This document shows, one piece after another, positions 19,575-28,153 of a stretch of DNA of 64,000 bases. The translations under genes and the position numbers were made by a program. Location of the stretch: the NCBI RefSeq assembly GCF_003732265.1, contig NZ_MOBK01000001.1, positions 248,001-312,000 of the forward strand, given 5' to 3'. The notes under the pieces were generated by a model. That model saw nothing but the letters and a program-made list of their open reading frames with translations, ran no database searches and was not told the DNA's origin. This DNA is from Pseudomonas brassicacearum (GTDB lineage Bacteria > Pseudomonadota > Gammaproteobacteria > Pseudomonadales > Pseudomonadaceae). Every line of letters begins with the position of its first letter. The first letter of the stretch is position 1.

Positions 19575-20051
19575 ATGTCTAACGCTGAAGTTCGTCCGCC
19601 ATTGCCCCCTTTCACCCGCGAGTCGGCCATCGAAAAAGTTCGCCTGGCCGAAGACGGCTGGAACTCTCGCGACGCGGAACAGGTGTCGCTGGCCTACACG
19701 CTTGACACCAAATGGCGTAACCGCGCCGAGTTTGCCTACAACCGCGAAGAAGCCAAAGGTTTCCTGACCCGCAAATGGGCCAAGGAACTCGATTACCGCC
19801 TGATCAAGGAACTCTGGGCCTTCACCGGCAACCGCATCGCCGTGCGCTATGCCTATGAATGGCACGACGACTCGGGCAACTGGTTCCGCTCCTACGGCAA
19901 CGAGAACTGGGAATTTGATGAAAACGGGTTGATGGCCAACCGGTTTGCCTGCATCAACGACATGCCAATCAAGGAAAGTGACCGCAAGTTCCACTGGCCG
20001 CTGGGACGTCGTCCGGATGATCACCCGGGACTGTCTGACCTCGGCCTGTAA
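19575..20051 (+). CDS. NTF2-like (DUF1348) protein
   Basis: A 158-aa protein of the nuclear transport factor 2/SnoaL-like superfamily, DUF1348 branch, recognised by [26 protein letters not shown] and [13 protein letters not shown]. No catalytic function is established for this branch. A GGGAG ribosome site lies 8 nt before ATG 19575; the open frame upstream to 19431 overlaps tetR and is not coding. It forms an operon with the TetR regulator, which suggests a detoxification or small-molecule response role. Confidence 0.85.
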   Translation: MSNAEVRPPLPPFTRESAIEKVRLAEDGWNSRDAEQVSLAYTLDTKWRNRAEFAYNREEAKGFLTRKWAKELDYRLIKELWAFTGNRIAVRYAYEWHDDSGNWFRSYGNENWEFDENGLMANRFACINDMPIKESDRKFHWPLGRRPDDHPGLSDLGL

Positions 20052-20073
20052 ATCCACCTAGATCCACCGATCC

Positions 20074-20167
20074 AATGTGGGAGCGGGCTTGCTCGCGAAA
20101 GCGGTGTATCAGTCACTGTATATATCGACTGACACTCAGCCATCGCGAGCAAGCTCACTCCTACAAG
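20074..20167. repeat. REPIN, mixed arms
   Basis: The left REP is GGGAGCGGGCTTGCTCGCGA and the right is its degenerate partner (ATCGCGAGCAAGCTCACTCC). The pair lies between convergent genes. Confidence 0.85.
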
Positions 20168-20180
20168 GGTTTTGTGTGGG

Positions 20181-21275
20181 TTATACGGCTGCGGTGGTTG
20201 GCTTCGATTGGGCCTTGGCCTCTAGCTCCCTCACCAACGGCAACACGCGCTTACCGAAATACTCCACCTCTTCCTGAAAGTGCAAAAACCCCGCCAACAC
20301 CAGGTCCACGCCCACTGCCTTCAACGCCACGATCCGCTCGGCAATCTGCTGCGGCGTGCCAATCAGGTTGGTCTTGAAGCCATCGTTGTATTGCACCAGA
20401 TCCTCAAACGTCGACTTCGCCCAATTGCCCTCACCTTCCGGCGACGCCTTGCCCGCTTGTTTCGCGGCATCGCCAAAGGCATTTACCGCCTCTGGATCGG
20501 CCTGATCGATGATTTGCGCCAGCACTGCCCGCGCCTCTTCTTCGGTGTCGCGAGCGATGACAAACGCATTCACACCGATTTTCACCGAATGATTATTCGC
20601 GGCAGCCTTCACGCGGATATCGTCGACCTGCGCCTTGATCCCTTCTGGCGTATTGCCGTTGGTGAAGTACCAGTCCGACACCCGCGCTGCCATATCCCGG
20701 GCGGCACGTGAACTGCCGCCCTGAAAGATTTCCGGCTGACCCAGAGGCTTGGGTTTGAGGCTGTAGTTGTCGAAACGGTAGAAGTCGCCGCGAAAGGTGA
20801 AGTTGTCCTGGCTCCAGATACCCTTGAGCGAACGGATGAACTCCTCGGAACGGCGATATCGCTCGTCGTGCTCCAGCCAATGCTCGCCAATCGCCTGAAA
20901 TTCACCTTTGAACCAGCCACTGACGATATTCACCGCCACTCGCCCATTGGTCAGTTGATCGATGGTCGCCAACTGCTTGGCCGCCAGCGCCGGTTGCCAC
21001 GGGCCGGGCAGGATCGCGGCGATCACTTTGAGTGTGGTGGTGGCGGCCAGCAACGCGTGGCTGAAGGCAACCGACTCATGTTGGTATTCGGCGCCGTAAC
21101 CGGCGGTGAAACGGATTTGGGTCAGGGCGTATTCGAACCCCGCGGCTTCGGCCAGTTGCGCCAGTTTGCGGTTGTAGTCGATGCCCCAGTGGGTGCGCTG
21201 CTCGATCTTGCTGACCACCAGCCCGCCGCTGACGTTCGGCACCCAGTAGGCAAATTTGACGGCTTGCTGACTCAT
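20181..21275 (-). CDS. sfnG: FMNH2-dependent dimethylsulfone monooxygenase
   Basis: A 364-aa member of the luciferase-like monooxygenase superfamily, essentially the length of P. putida SfnG (363 aa). Residues such as VKFAYWVPNVSGGLVVS at the N-terminus, AAILPGPWQPALAAKQLATID and NGRVAVNIVSGWFKGEF match the SsuD/SfnG flavin-binding framework. SfnG converts dimethylsulfone to methanesulfinate using reduced FMN, letting the cell use organosulfur when sulfate is scarce. A TSUP (sulfite-exporter-like) transporter gene lies divergently beyond 21608. SsuD is an alternative, but the N-terminus favours SfnG. Confidence 0.82.
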   Translation of the reverse strand: MSQQAVKFAYWVPNVSGGLVVSKIEQRTHWGIDYNRKLAQLAEAAGFEYALTQIRFTAGYGAEYQHESVAFSHALLAATTTLKVIAAILPGPWQPALAAKQLATIDQLTNGRVAVNIVSGWFKGEFQAIGEHWLEHDERYRRSEEFIRSLKGIWSQDNFTFRGDFYRFDNYSLKPKPLGQPEIFQGGSSRAARDMAARVSDWYFTNGNTPEGIKAQVDDIRVKAAANNHSVKIGVNAFVIARDTEEEARAVLAQIIDQADPEAVNAFGDAAKQAGKASPEGEGNWAKSTFEDLVQYNDGFKTNLIGTPQQIAERIVALKAVGVDLVLAGFLHFQEEVEYFGKRVLPLVRELEAKAQSKPTTAAV

Positions 21276-21608
21276 TGGCGTGTCCTCGGGACTCAGGGAT
21301 GTACCAAGGGCTAGAGCAGCAACCGTGCCAGTACTGAAGTGGCGGTTTTGCGGGGGGTTCAGAGTGGTTGGCTGTCAGGCATCAGGGCGATTTGTCGATG
21401 GACTGTTGGTGGGGCAACAGTGGCGCCTGGGAGTCAGTCATCGCCAGCAGGCTGGCTCCCACATTGGATCTATGCAGCACCCGAGATCCCTGTGGGAGCC
21501 AGCCTGCTGGCGATAGGGCCAGACCAGTCGCCGCAAAGTCCGGATCTAGGTAAGATACCGCCCCTTCCCCGCAGCCCTTTCCTGCACCCCGCCGAATAAG
21601 CCGATTCC
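21276..21608. other. 333-nt divergent intergenic region
   Basis: Between sfnG and the TSUP gene. It holds a variant REPIN (21440-21514). No coding potential, Cbl/CysB-type site or terminator could be recognised by eye. Confidence 0.6.
21440..21514. repeat. variant REPIN (GCCAGCAGGCTGGC core)
   Basis: ATCGCCAGCAGGCTGGCTCC and its complement face each other, with GGATC/GATCC continuing the stem. The core differs from the GCGAGCAAGCCCGC copies, so it belongs to a separate REP subfamily. Confidence 0.85.
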
Positions 21609-22388
21609 ATGCCTTTCGAACTCAGCGTTGACCTCACCACCCTGGCCATTCTGGCCGTCGTTGCCTTTATTGCCGGCTTCATCGACGCGATTGCCGGGGG
21701 TGGCGGCCTGCTCACCACGCCGGCATTGCTCACCGCCGGCCTGCCGCCGCACTTGGTGTTGGGTACCAACAAGTTGAGTTCGACCTTCGGCTCGGCCACC
21801 GCCAGTTTCACCTTCTACCGGCGCAAGCTGTTCCATCCGCGGCAGTGGGTGCATGCCATCGTCGGCACTCTGGTCGGCGCGTTGACCGGCGCCATCGTCG
21901 CGCATTACCTGCCGGCCGAGTGGCTGAACAAAATGCTCCCGGTGATCGTCTTCGCCTGCGGCGTGTACCTGTTGTTCGGCGGCACACCCAAGGCCCCGCT
22001 GGACTGCGATGCACCGATCAAGAAAAAGTGGCAGTCGACCCAAGGTTTCAGCCTCGGTTTCTACGACGGCGTGGCGGGTCCCGGCACGGGCGCATTCTGG
22101 ACCGTCAGCACCCTGTTGATGTACCCCATCGATCTGGTGAAGGCCAGCGGCGTGGCGCGCAGCATGAACTTCGTCAGCAACATTGCGGCGCTGTCGGTGT
22201 TTGTGTTTTCCGGGCAGGTGGACTGGATCATCGGCCTGAGCATGGGCGTGTCGGTGATGGCCGGCGCATTCTTCGGCGCTCGCACCGCCATCAGCGGCGG
22301 CGCGAAGTTCATTCGTCCGGTGTTCATCACCGTGGTGCTGGGCTTGACCGTGCGCTTAGCCTGGCAACACTGGTTCAGCGTGGCCTAA
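21609..22388 (+). CDS. TSUP family (TauE/SafE) transporter, YfcA-like
   Basis: A 259-aa membrane protein with about eight helices. [19 protein letters not shown] near the N-terminus and [16 protein letters not shown] near the middle are the two repeated glycine-rich motifs of the TauE/SafE family, and [15 protein letters not shown] follows the first. Members export or import sulfite, sulfonates or sulfoacetate; YfcA of E. coli is the closest style. Neighbouring sfnG suggests a link to organosulfur use, by context only. Its 3' end overlaps nudC by 33 nt in convergent orientation. Confidence 0.87.
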   Translation: MPFELSVDLTTLAILAVVAFIAGFIDAIAGGGGLLTTPALLTAGLPPHLVLGTNKLSSTFGSATASFTFYRRKLFHPRQWVHAIVGTLVGALTGAIVAHYLPAEWLNKMLPVIVFACGVYLLFGGTPKAPLDCDAPIKKKWQSTQGFSLGFYDGVAGPGTGAFWTVSTLLMYPIDLVKASGVARSMNFVSNIAALSVFVFSGQVDWIIGLSMGVSVMAGAFFGARTAISGGAKFIRPVFITVVLGLTVRLAWQHWFSVA

Positions 22389-23186
22389 GCGCCGCGCCAC
22401 GTAGACGTCGATCAGGTAACGGGCAATCGAGCGCGACGCCGGCAACGGCGGCAGCGCATGGACGTTGAACCACTGGGCGTCTTCGATTTCGTCTTCCTGG
22501 CAGACAATCTCGCCACCGGCGTACTCGGCATGGAAGCCGAGCATCATCGAGTGCGGGAACGGCCAGCACTGGCTGCCCAGGTACTGGATGTTCTTGACCT
22601 CGATCTGCACCTCTTCGCGAACCTCGCGAATCAGGCAGTCCTCGGCCGACTCGCCTGGCTCGGCAAACCCGGCCAGCGTGCTGTAGACCCCGCTGACAAA
22701 ACGCGGCGAACGCGCCAGCAGCACTTCATCGCCACGGGTCACCAGCACGATCATGCTCGGCGAAATCCGTGGGTAATAGCGTAAATCGCACGGCTCGCAG
22801 TACATCGCCCGCTCACGCGGAACCTGCGTCGCCGCCTGCCCACAGTTGCCACAAAAGCGGTGCTCGCGATACCAGGTGCCAATTTGCGCGGCATAGCCGA
22901 GCACCTTGTACACCGTGTGATCGCCATCGAGCATGAACGCCCGCAGGCCTTTCCAGTTGCAACCCGCCACGTCGCTGGCGCTGCGCAGCTCCAGTAGATA
23001 GACCGGCTCACCGTCGAGATGGCCGATGCCGTGTTCGGCGAGAATCGACAAGTCCTGACGCTTGAGCCATTCACGCGGGAACAGCGCGCCATTGTCATCG
23101 AACAGGAAGCCTTCCGGGCTGCGGGCCACGGCCCAGCCGCCGGGTTGGTCAGTGTCCAGTACTGCAGTGGTCCAGCGTGAAGTCAT
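22356..23186 (-). CDS. nudC: NAD(+) diphosphatase / NADH pyrophosphatase
   Basis: A 276-aa Nudix hydrolase that splits NAD(H), and in E. coli decaps NAD-capped RNA. Zinc-ribbon cysteines are Cys112, 115, 130 and 133. The Nudix box runs from Gly173 ([20 protein letters not shown]), with all key glutamates. The NADH-specificity motif, normally SQPWPFPxS, reads SQCWPFPHS at 205-213, so one proline is replaced by cysteine. The gene is 6 nt downstream of the crotonase gene and overlaps the convergent TSUP gene. Confidence 0.9.
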   Translation of the reverse strand: MTSRWTTAVLDTDQPGGWAVARSPEGFLFDDNGALFPREWLKRQDLSILAEHGIGHLDGEPVYLLELRSASDVAGCNWKGLRAFMLDGDHTVYKVLGYAAQIGTWYREHRFCGNCGQAATQVPRERAMYCEPCDLRYYPRISPSMIVLVTRGDEVLLARSPRFVSGVYSTLAGFAEPGESAEDCLIREVREEVQIEVKNIQYLGSQCWPFPHSMMLGFHAEYAGGEIVCQEDEIEDAQWFNVHALPPLPASRSIARYLIDVYVARRLGHAEPVLPG

Positions 23187-23192
23187 GTTTAA

Positions 23193-24005
23193 TCAGTCCA
23201 GAAATTCGGGTTTCTGTTTGCTCATATGGGCGGCCATGGCCACGCGCAAATCAGTGGATTGCAGCATGGCGGCGTTCCAGGTGGCGACGTATTCGAGGCC
23301 GTCGTCGATGCGGTGGTCGCGCATGTAGCTGATCATCTCTTTGGTCCCGGTGACCGCAATCGGCGACTTGCTGGCGATTTCCCGGGCAATGCCCATGACG
23401 CCATCCAGCAGGCTGGCAGTGTCGCTGTAGACGCGATTGACCAGGCCGATGCTGCGCGCTTCCTCGGCGCCAAACGTGCGACCAGTGTAAGCCAGTTCAC
23501 GCAGCATGCCGTCACCGATGATACGCGGCAAGCGTTGCAAAGTGCCTACATCCGCCGCCATGCCGATGTCGATTTCCTTGATCGAGAATTGTGCGCCTTC
23601 GGCGGCGTAACGCATGTCGCAGGCGGCGATCAGGTCGATGGCGCCACCCAGGCAATAGCCCTGAATCGCTGCCAGCACCGGCTTGCGGCAATTGTCGACA
23701 GCATTGAAGGACGCTTGCAGGGCGAGGATTTTGCGGCGCAGCAGACGTGCATTGCGGCCGACGTCCTTGCCCAGTTCATTGGCCACGCCGGCCAGCATCA
23801 TCAGGTCGATGCCGGAGGAAAAATGCTTGCCGGCGCCGCTGAGCACCACCACGCGGGCTTCGTCGGTGTCGTCGATCCACTGGAAAATCTCAATGATCTC
23901 GCTCCAGAACGCGGCGTTCATCGAATTGATCTTTTCCGGGCGGTTGATCTGCACATGGGCGATGTTGTCGGCGAGTTCGACGGTGAACGCGGTGTACTGA
24001 GACAT
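23193..24005 (-). CDS. crotonase, delta(3,5)-delta(2,4)-dienoyl-CoA isomerase-like
   Basis: A 270-aa crotonase. Instead of the GGxCEL glutamate of hydratases it has GGAIDL, and the second loop reads IKEIDIGMAADVGTLQRLPR. This acidic pattern (Asp, Glu, Asp) is that of dienoyl-CoA isomerase (ECH1), which moves double bonds in odd-position unsaturated fatty acids. ATG 24005 (MSQYTAF) follows an AAGGAT ribosome site; an ATG eight codons upstream (24029) lacks support. It is co-oriented with nudC, 6 nt apart. Confidence 0.82.
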   Translation of the reverse strand: MSQYTAFTVELADNIAHVQINRPEKINSMNAAFWSEIIEIFQWIDDTDEARVVVLSGAGKHFSSGIDLMMLAGVANELGKDVGRNARLLRRKILALQASFNAVDNCRKPVLAAIQGYCLGGAIDLIAACDMRYAAEGAQFSIKEIDIGMAADVGTLQRLPRIIGDGMLRELAYTGRTFGAEEARSIGLVNRVYSDTASLLDGVMGIAREIASKSPIAVTGTKEMISYMRDHRIDDGLEYVATWNAAMLQSTDLRVAMAAHMSKQKPEFLD

Positions 24006-24131
24006 GGCAGTGATCCTTTTACCGGGCAAAAAATGAGGTCCGGACTATAACAAGGCATTGGCGGGGGGAGTAAGGCAGTGGTTCGGCCAAAAGCGGGACT
24101 GGCTTCAAGTTCTTTAGTGTCTGGGCCGGCC

Positions 24132-24210
24132 CCTTCGCGAGCAGGCTCGCTCCCACAGGGGATGTGTGAACTGCGCAGATACGATGTGGGAGCGAGCCTG
24201 CTCGCGAAGG
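24132..24210. repeat. REPIN
   Basis: Inverted GCAGGCTCGC-type REPs with CCTTCGCG/CGCGAAGG ends. It lies upstream of the crotonase gene and downstream of the methyltransferase pseudogene. Confidence 0.88.
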
Positions 24211-24223
24211 CCGCTCCGCTGAT

Positions 24224-24686
24224 CTAACTGCCCTTCACCACCACAAACGCCGCGGTCTCATAAGGCACCGTCCCCACATCCCGCCCACGCAACGCCGGCT
24301 CCCCGGCAATCAACGCCCGAACCTGTTCATCCACCTTCGTCCGCTCCGCCTCTGGCAATGCCGCTATAAAACTGGTCGAACGCACCCGATTGAAAATCAC
24401 ATCCTCAGGCGCCCCCGTGTGCCCATGGCTGAAATGCTGCGCCTGCAACGGCCCGAACGCCCGGTGAGGAAACGCCCGACGCCAGGCACCGGTGTAATAA
24501 CGCGGAAGGCCTGGGCGCAGACCACCACGTCCACGCAGGCATCCGGTAATGGCTGTCTGCATTCAAGCCCAGCGTACCGGTCAGCCAGTCGACCACGGCC
24601 GGCGGATAGTCCGGGCGGCCGCGTACATAGGTGTCAGCGCCGGTCTTGTATCCCGCCGCGGCAGAATGATGGACATGGTCTTTCAT
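24224..24686 (-). pseudogene. SAM-dependent methyltransferase remnant with two internal deletions
   Basis: Three pieces of a class I methyltransferase occur in order but in three different reading frames. From ATG 24686 comes an N-terminal piece with AAGYKTGADTYVRGRPDYPP up to GLNADS. Then LPDACVDVVVCAQAF, the motif that follows the SAM loop in this family, is read in a second frame. Finally PRYYTGAWRRAFP to the stop at 24224 is in a third frame. The SAM-binding glycine loop between pieces one and two, and the stretch between pieces two and three, are missing. About 155 codons of an expected 250-270 remain, so the gene cannot be functional. Confidence 0.8.
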
Positions 24687-24844
24687 GGCAGTTCTGCGCT
24701 GGACAACGAATGCTGTCGAGCATAGCGCCAAGGTTTAAGCTTTCCTTGTAATGATCAGCACAAAGAAATGAATAATTGTTCACGCTGCGGTGTTCTTGTA
24801 GCAGCACCCCGAACGATCGTGGATCAAACCCCGGAGCCTTGCCC

Positions 24845-25387
24845 ATGAACCTGCGTTTTGCTGTTTTCACCGCCCCGCTGCTGCTTGCCGGTTGTCTGAC
24901 GGCAGCACTGACCAGTTCCCTGGCCCTGGCCCATGGCGACGAGGACGCGCCCGCCAAACCCAACTGCCCCAAAGGCCAGGTCCTGGATTCCAAGTCGCAA
25001 AAATGCCTCAAGCAGACCAGCAGTCTGCTGCCGGATGCCGACCGCACCAATTACGCCTATCGTCTGGCCAAGGACGGTCGCTACGAAGAAGCCCTGGCCC
25101 TGCTCGATACGCTGAAAGATCCGAACACCGCCAAAGCGTTGAACTATCGCGGCTACGCTACGCGTAAACTGGGGCGCACCGACGAAGGCATCGGTTATTA
25201 CCTGCAATCGGTCAAACTCGACCCGCAGTATGCGCAAGTGCGCGAATACCTCGGCGAGGCGTATGTGATCAAAGGTCGACTCGATCTGGCGCAGGAACAG
25301 TTGCAGCACATCAAATCGATTTGCGGCAGCACCTGCGAGGAGTACCAGGACCTGGCCGAAGCGATAAACGATTCATCGAAAACCTGA
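24845..25387 (+). CDS. exported TPR-repeat protein
   Basis: A 180-aa protein with an N-terminal export signal. LAGC at 14-17 could be a lipobox, but the hydrophobic run continues to ALAHG, so ordinary cleavage near residue 31 is equally likely. After a Cys-containing segment (CPKGQVLDSKSQKCLK), residues about 65-165 contain two to three tetratricopeptide repeats (YAYRLAKDGRYEEALALLD, ALNYRGYATRKLGRTDEGI). ATG 24845 follows CCGGAG. The ECF sigma gene follows closely, so the protein may belong to that regulatory unit. Function unknown. Confidence 0.75.
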   Translation: MNLRFAVFTAPLLLAGCLTAALTSSLALAHGDEDAPAKPNCPKGQVLDSKSQKCLKQTSSLLPDADRTNYAYRLAKDGRYEEALALLDTLKDPNTAKALNYRGYATRKLGRTDEGIGYYLQSVKLDPQYAQVREYLGEAYVIKGRLDLAQEQLQHIKSICGSTCEEYQDLAEAINDSSKT

Positions 25388-25402
25388 CACCGAATAAACG
25401 AC

Positions 25403-25408
25403 GGAGGT
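25403..25408 (+). promoter_or_regulatory. strong ribosome site before a non-ATG start
   Basis: GGAGGT lies 4 nt before the ATC codon at 25413. No ATG, GTG or TTG is in frame near it, so it decides the sigma-factor start. Confidence 0.6.
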
Positions 25409-25412
25409 CGCT

Positions 25413-25940
25413 ATCGCCAGCGATCAGGCAATACGGGCAGAACTGGGCCAACATCTGGCGCGTTTGTGGCGCTATGGCTTGCTGCTGTCCCGGCAACGGC
25501 ATGTGGCCGAAGACCTGGTGCAGGCGACCTGCGTGCGGGCGCTCGAGCGTGCCGGGCAGTTTGTCCCCGGCACGCGCATGGATCGCTGGCTGCTGAGCAT
25601 TCTGCATTCGATCTGGCTCAACGAGGTGCGCGCGCGCCGGGTGCGCCAGGGTCAGGGATTGGTAGACGCGGAAAGCCAGTTATCGTTCGACGGCGAGCAC
25701 GCGGCGCAAACCCATGTGCGCGCGGCCCAGGTGATCCGGCGTGTCGACGCGTTGCCCGAAGCCCAGCGCGAAACGGTGTACCTGGCGTACGTCGAAGGTT
25801 TGTCGTATCGCGAAGTCGCCGAAGTGCTGCAAGTGCCCGTCGGAACAGTCATGAGCCGACTGGCCGCGGCACGGGTGAAACTGGCCGAATATCCACCGCT
25901 GCACGCTGTACCGAACCCTTCCTCGGGAGAACGTCGATGA
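25413..25940 (+). CDS. ECF sigma factor, apparent ATC start
   Basis: A 175-aa sigma-70 family extracytoplasmic-function factor. Region 2 runs from LGQHLARLWRYGLLLSRQRHVAEDLVQATCVRALER to RMDRWLLSILHSIWLNE. Region 4 is LPEAQRETVYLAYVEGLSYREVAEVLQVPVGTVMSRLAAARVKL. The frame upstream of TTG 25464 continues region 2 sensibly back to a stop at 25395 and contains no standard start, but ATC 25413 follows GGAGGT. Starting at TTG 25464 would remove the first helix of region 2. The stop overlaps the anti-sigma ATG (ATGA), indicating translational coupling. Confidence 0.75.
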   Translation: MASDQAIRAELGQHLARLWRYGLLLSRQRHVAEDLVQATCVRALERAGQFVPGTRMDRWLLSILHSIWLNEVRARRVRQGQGLVDAESQLSFDGEHAAQTHVRAAQVIRRVDALPEAQRETVYLAYVEGLSYREVAEVLQVPVGTVMSRLAAARVKLAEYPPLHAVPNPSSGERR

Positions 25941-26704
25941 ACCAACGCGCCACACCCTCAGACGAGCAACTGGTGGCCTACCTCGACGACCAGCTCGATG
26001 CCGAGCAACGCGCCCGCATCGACACGGCCATTGCCGAGGATTCGACGCTCAACCTGCGCCTGCAATGGCTGGCCCGCAGCAACCTGCCGTTCAAGGACGC
26101 GTTTGCCCAATTGGCGCAACAGGCGCCCACGGATCGTTTGCAGTCCATGCTCGACACCTTGCCTTCGCCGGAGCTTCCGTCGATGGATCGACGCTGGTTT
26201 CTGGCAGCCGCGGCCGGGTTGGTGGCCACCAGCGTGGTGGCGGACCGTTTGTTCCTCGGTTGGCAGTTGAATCAGGAACAGCACAATTGGCGCGGGTTGG
26301 TTGCGGATTACATGTCGCTCTACGTGCCAGAAACCCTGGAGCATTTGTCCAGCGATGAAGCCACCCAACGCGCGCAACTGCGCTCCATCGATACGCGCCT
26401 GGGCCTGAACCTTGAACCCGCGAAGCTGACCTTGCCGCGCTCTGAGTTCAAGCGCGCGCAGATCCTGGAATACGATGGTGTGCCGATTGCCCAGATCACC
26501 TACCTGGACCCGGCGAATGGCCCGATGGCGCTGTGCGTCACGCTCTCCAATAGCGGCAGCCGACACTTCGCCCGTGAGCGTCGGCACGGCATGAACGTCG
26601 TGTATTGGGCGGACATGGAACACGCGTGGATGCTGATCGGGCACAACCCGGCGGCAGAGCTCGAAGACATGGCGAAACTGCTGCGAACCCGGCTTAGCGC
26701 ATAA
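25937..26704 (+). CDS. putative anti-sigma factor with one transmembrane segment
   Basis: A 255-aa protein whose start overlaps the sigma stop. The N-terminal 75 residues (SDEQLVAYLDDQLDAEQRARIDTAIAED) are an anti-sigma-like helical domain but lack the HxxxCxxC zinc motif. RRWFLAAAAGLVATSVVADRLF (about 85-106) is the single membrane span. The C-terminal 150 residues would be periplasmic and end in a beta-rich domain. It fits the transmembrane regulator partner of the upstream ECF factor; the inducing signal is unknown. The open frame upstream to 25466 is a shadow of the sigma gene. Confidence 0.8.
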   Translation: MNQRATPSDEQLVAYLDDQLDAEQRARIDTAIAEDSTLNLRLQWLARSNLPFKDAFAQLAQQAPTDRLQSMLDTLPSPELPSMDRRWFLAAAAGLVATSVVADRLFLGWQLNQEQHNWRGLVADYMSLYVPETLEHLSSDEATQRAQLRSIDTRLGLNLEPAKLTLPRSEFKRAQILEYDGVPIAQITYLDPANGPMALCVTLSNSGSRHFARERRHGMNVVYWADMEHAWMLIGHNPAAELEDMAKLLRTRLSA

Positions 26705-26714
26705 CCCGCCATCA

Positions 26715-26835
26715 CCTGTGGCGAGGGGGCTTGCCCCCGTTCGGCTGCGCAGCAGTCGCAAAACCATGCAACACGGCAGTAAGAATGCAAGGGGCCGCTT
26801 CGCAGCCCAACGGGGGCAAGCCCCCTCGCCACAGG
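26715..26835. repeat. long inverted repeat, GGCGAGGGGGCTTGCCCCC type
   Basis: CTGTGGCGAGGGGGCTTGCC and its complement lie at the ends of a 121-nt element. Inner GGCTGCGCAGCAG and GCCGCTTCGCAGCCC pair weakly. A related copy is at 52034-52136. It lies between convergent genes. Confidence 0.85.
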
Positions 26836-26847
26836 GTTGATGCTGAA

Positions 26848-28149
26848 TCAGGGCTGGGTGGGTAGCCATAACCGGAAGCGGGCGCCGCCCAGTGGCGACG
26901 GTTCGACCGTCAGGGTGCCGCCCTGCGCCTCCAGCGCTCGACGGCTGATCGCCAACCCCAACCCAAAACCGCCCGTGGCCCGGTCGCGGCTGCGATCCAA
27001 CCGATAAAACGGCTCGAAAATCCGTTCCCGCTCGTCATCCGGAATGCCGATCCCGTCGTCATCGACCCAGATCTCACAGCCCTTCGCACACACCTGCACC
27101 CCCACCTGAATCCGTTTTTCGCAATAACGCATGGCGTTGCGCAGCAGGTTCTGGATGGCGCGGGCGGTCAGTCGCGGGTCAAGCGTGAAACGCTCGAGTT
27201 GGCCATGAAGCAGCACGTCCATCACGATGTGCGGCGACTCCAGTTCTTCATCAACGCTGCCCAGAATGCTGTCGATAAACTCGTCCAGCGCCACTTCAAC
27301 CTGCTCCGGTATTTGCGCCGGGTTTTGCAGGCGGCTGTAGGACAGCAGTTCCAGGACCAACTCATCCAGCTCACGGATGTGCGCGACTAACCCTTGCAAG
27401 CGCTCGCGACTGGTCACGGGCAAGTCATCGGACAGCGCCAGCGCCAGGCCGAAATCCAGGCGGGTCAGCGGCGTGCGCAATTCATGGGACACCGCGTTGA
27501 GTAAATCGCGCTGCTGATTCAGCAGGTTTTCGATGTCGCCGGCCATGGTGTCGAAGACATTGGCCAGGCTGCCGATGTTGGAATGCCGGGAAATCCGTGT
27601 GCGTTCGCTCAACTGGCCTTTGCCGAAACGTTCGGCGGTGCCTTTGAGGCGTTCCAGGTCGCGCCAATGCGGGCGCAGCCACAGCAGCAGGCACGCAAGC
27701 ATGGTCGCCCCGATCAGGACGTTGATGCTCCAGTACAACAAGCTGACGTCCATCGGGTCCGGCGGCACGATCATTTGCACCACCGTTTGCTCGTTCAGCG
27801 GCGCCACGGCCAGCGTGCGCCAGCCCCAATCGCCGATGCGTACCACGTTCTCGCCGCTTTGCAGGCGTTCGCGCTCATCCAGGGTGAAGTCGGGATCGTC
27901 ATTGCGCGTCAACGCGATGTGCAGCGGGGCGAAATCCTTGTCCATCTCGACCGCCAGCGCCGGCCACTGCGCTTCGGGCACGGCGTGGAACTGTTTGACG
28001 ATGAGCGTTTGCAAGCCGCGCGAATAGTCGAGGTTGTAGGTGACGAAGCGCTCATGGAAGACCTTGATTACCAGGTCCGGCACCAGGTAAATCGCCGCGC
28101 TGAACGAGACGATGGTCACCAGATACAGACGAAACAGAATCCTGAACAT
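26848..28149 (-). CDS. sensor histidine kinase (RstB-like)
   Basis: A 433-aa membrane kinase with transmembrane segments near 6-26 and 136-160, a periplasmic sensor between them, then a HAMP domain (about 160-212). His222 in NAVSHELRTPL is the phosphorylation site. The N box (NLLRNAMRYC), G1 (DDGIGIPDDE), F box (FEPFYRLDRS) and G2 (GFGLGLAIS) are intact. The start at 28149 is 4 nt after the response-regulator stop. It pairs with the regulator at 28154-28855 and lies divergently next to an RND pump operon, its likely target. Confidence 0.9.
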   Translation of the reverse strand: MFRILFRLYLVTIVSFSAAIYLVPDLVIKVFHERFVTYNLDYSRGLQTLIVKQFHAVPEAQWPALAVEMDKDFAPLHIALTRNDDPDFTLDERERLQSGENVVRIGDWGWRTLAVAPLNEQTVVQMIVPPDPMDVSLLYWSINVLIGATMLACLLLWLRPHWRDLERLKGTAERFGKGQLSERTRISRHSNIGSLANVFDTMAGDIENLLNQQRDLLNAVSHELRTPLTRLDFGLALALSDDLPVTSRERLQGLVAHIRELDELVLELLSYSRLQNPAQIPEQVEVALDEFIDSILGSVDEELESPHIVMDVLLHGQLERFTLDPRLTARAIQNLLRNAMRYCEKRIQVGVQVCAKGCEIWVDDDGIGIPDDERERIFEPFYRLDRSRDRATGGFGLGLAISRRALEAQGGTLTVEPSPLGGARFRLWLPTQP

Positions 28150-28153
28150 CGTC

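Noticed and set aside
25466..25936. N-terminal extension of the anti-sigma frame through the sigma gene
   Set aside because: Arg/Ala-rich shadow sequence; ATG 25937 with ATGA overlap is the natural start.
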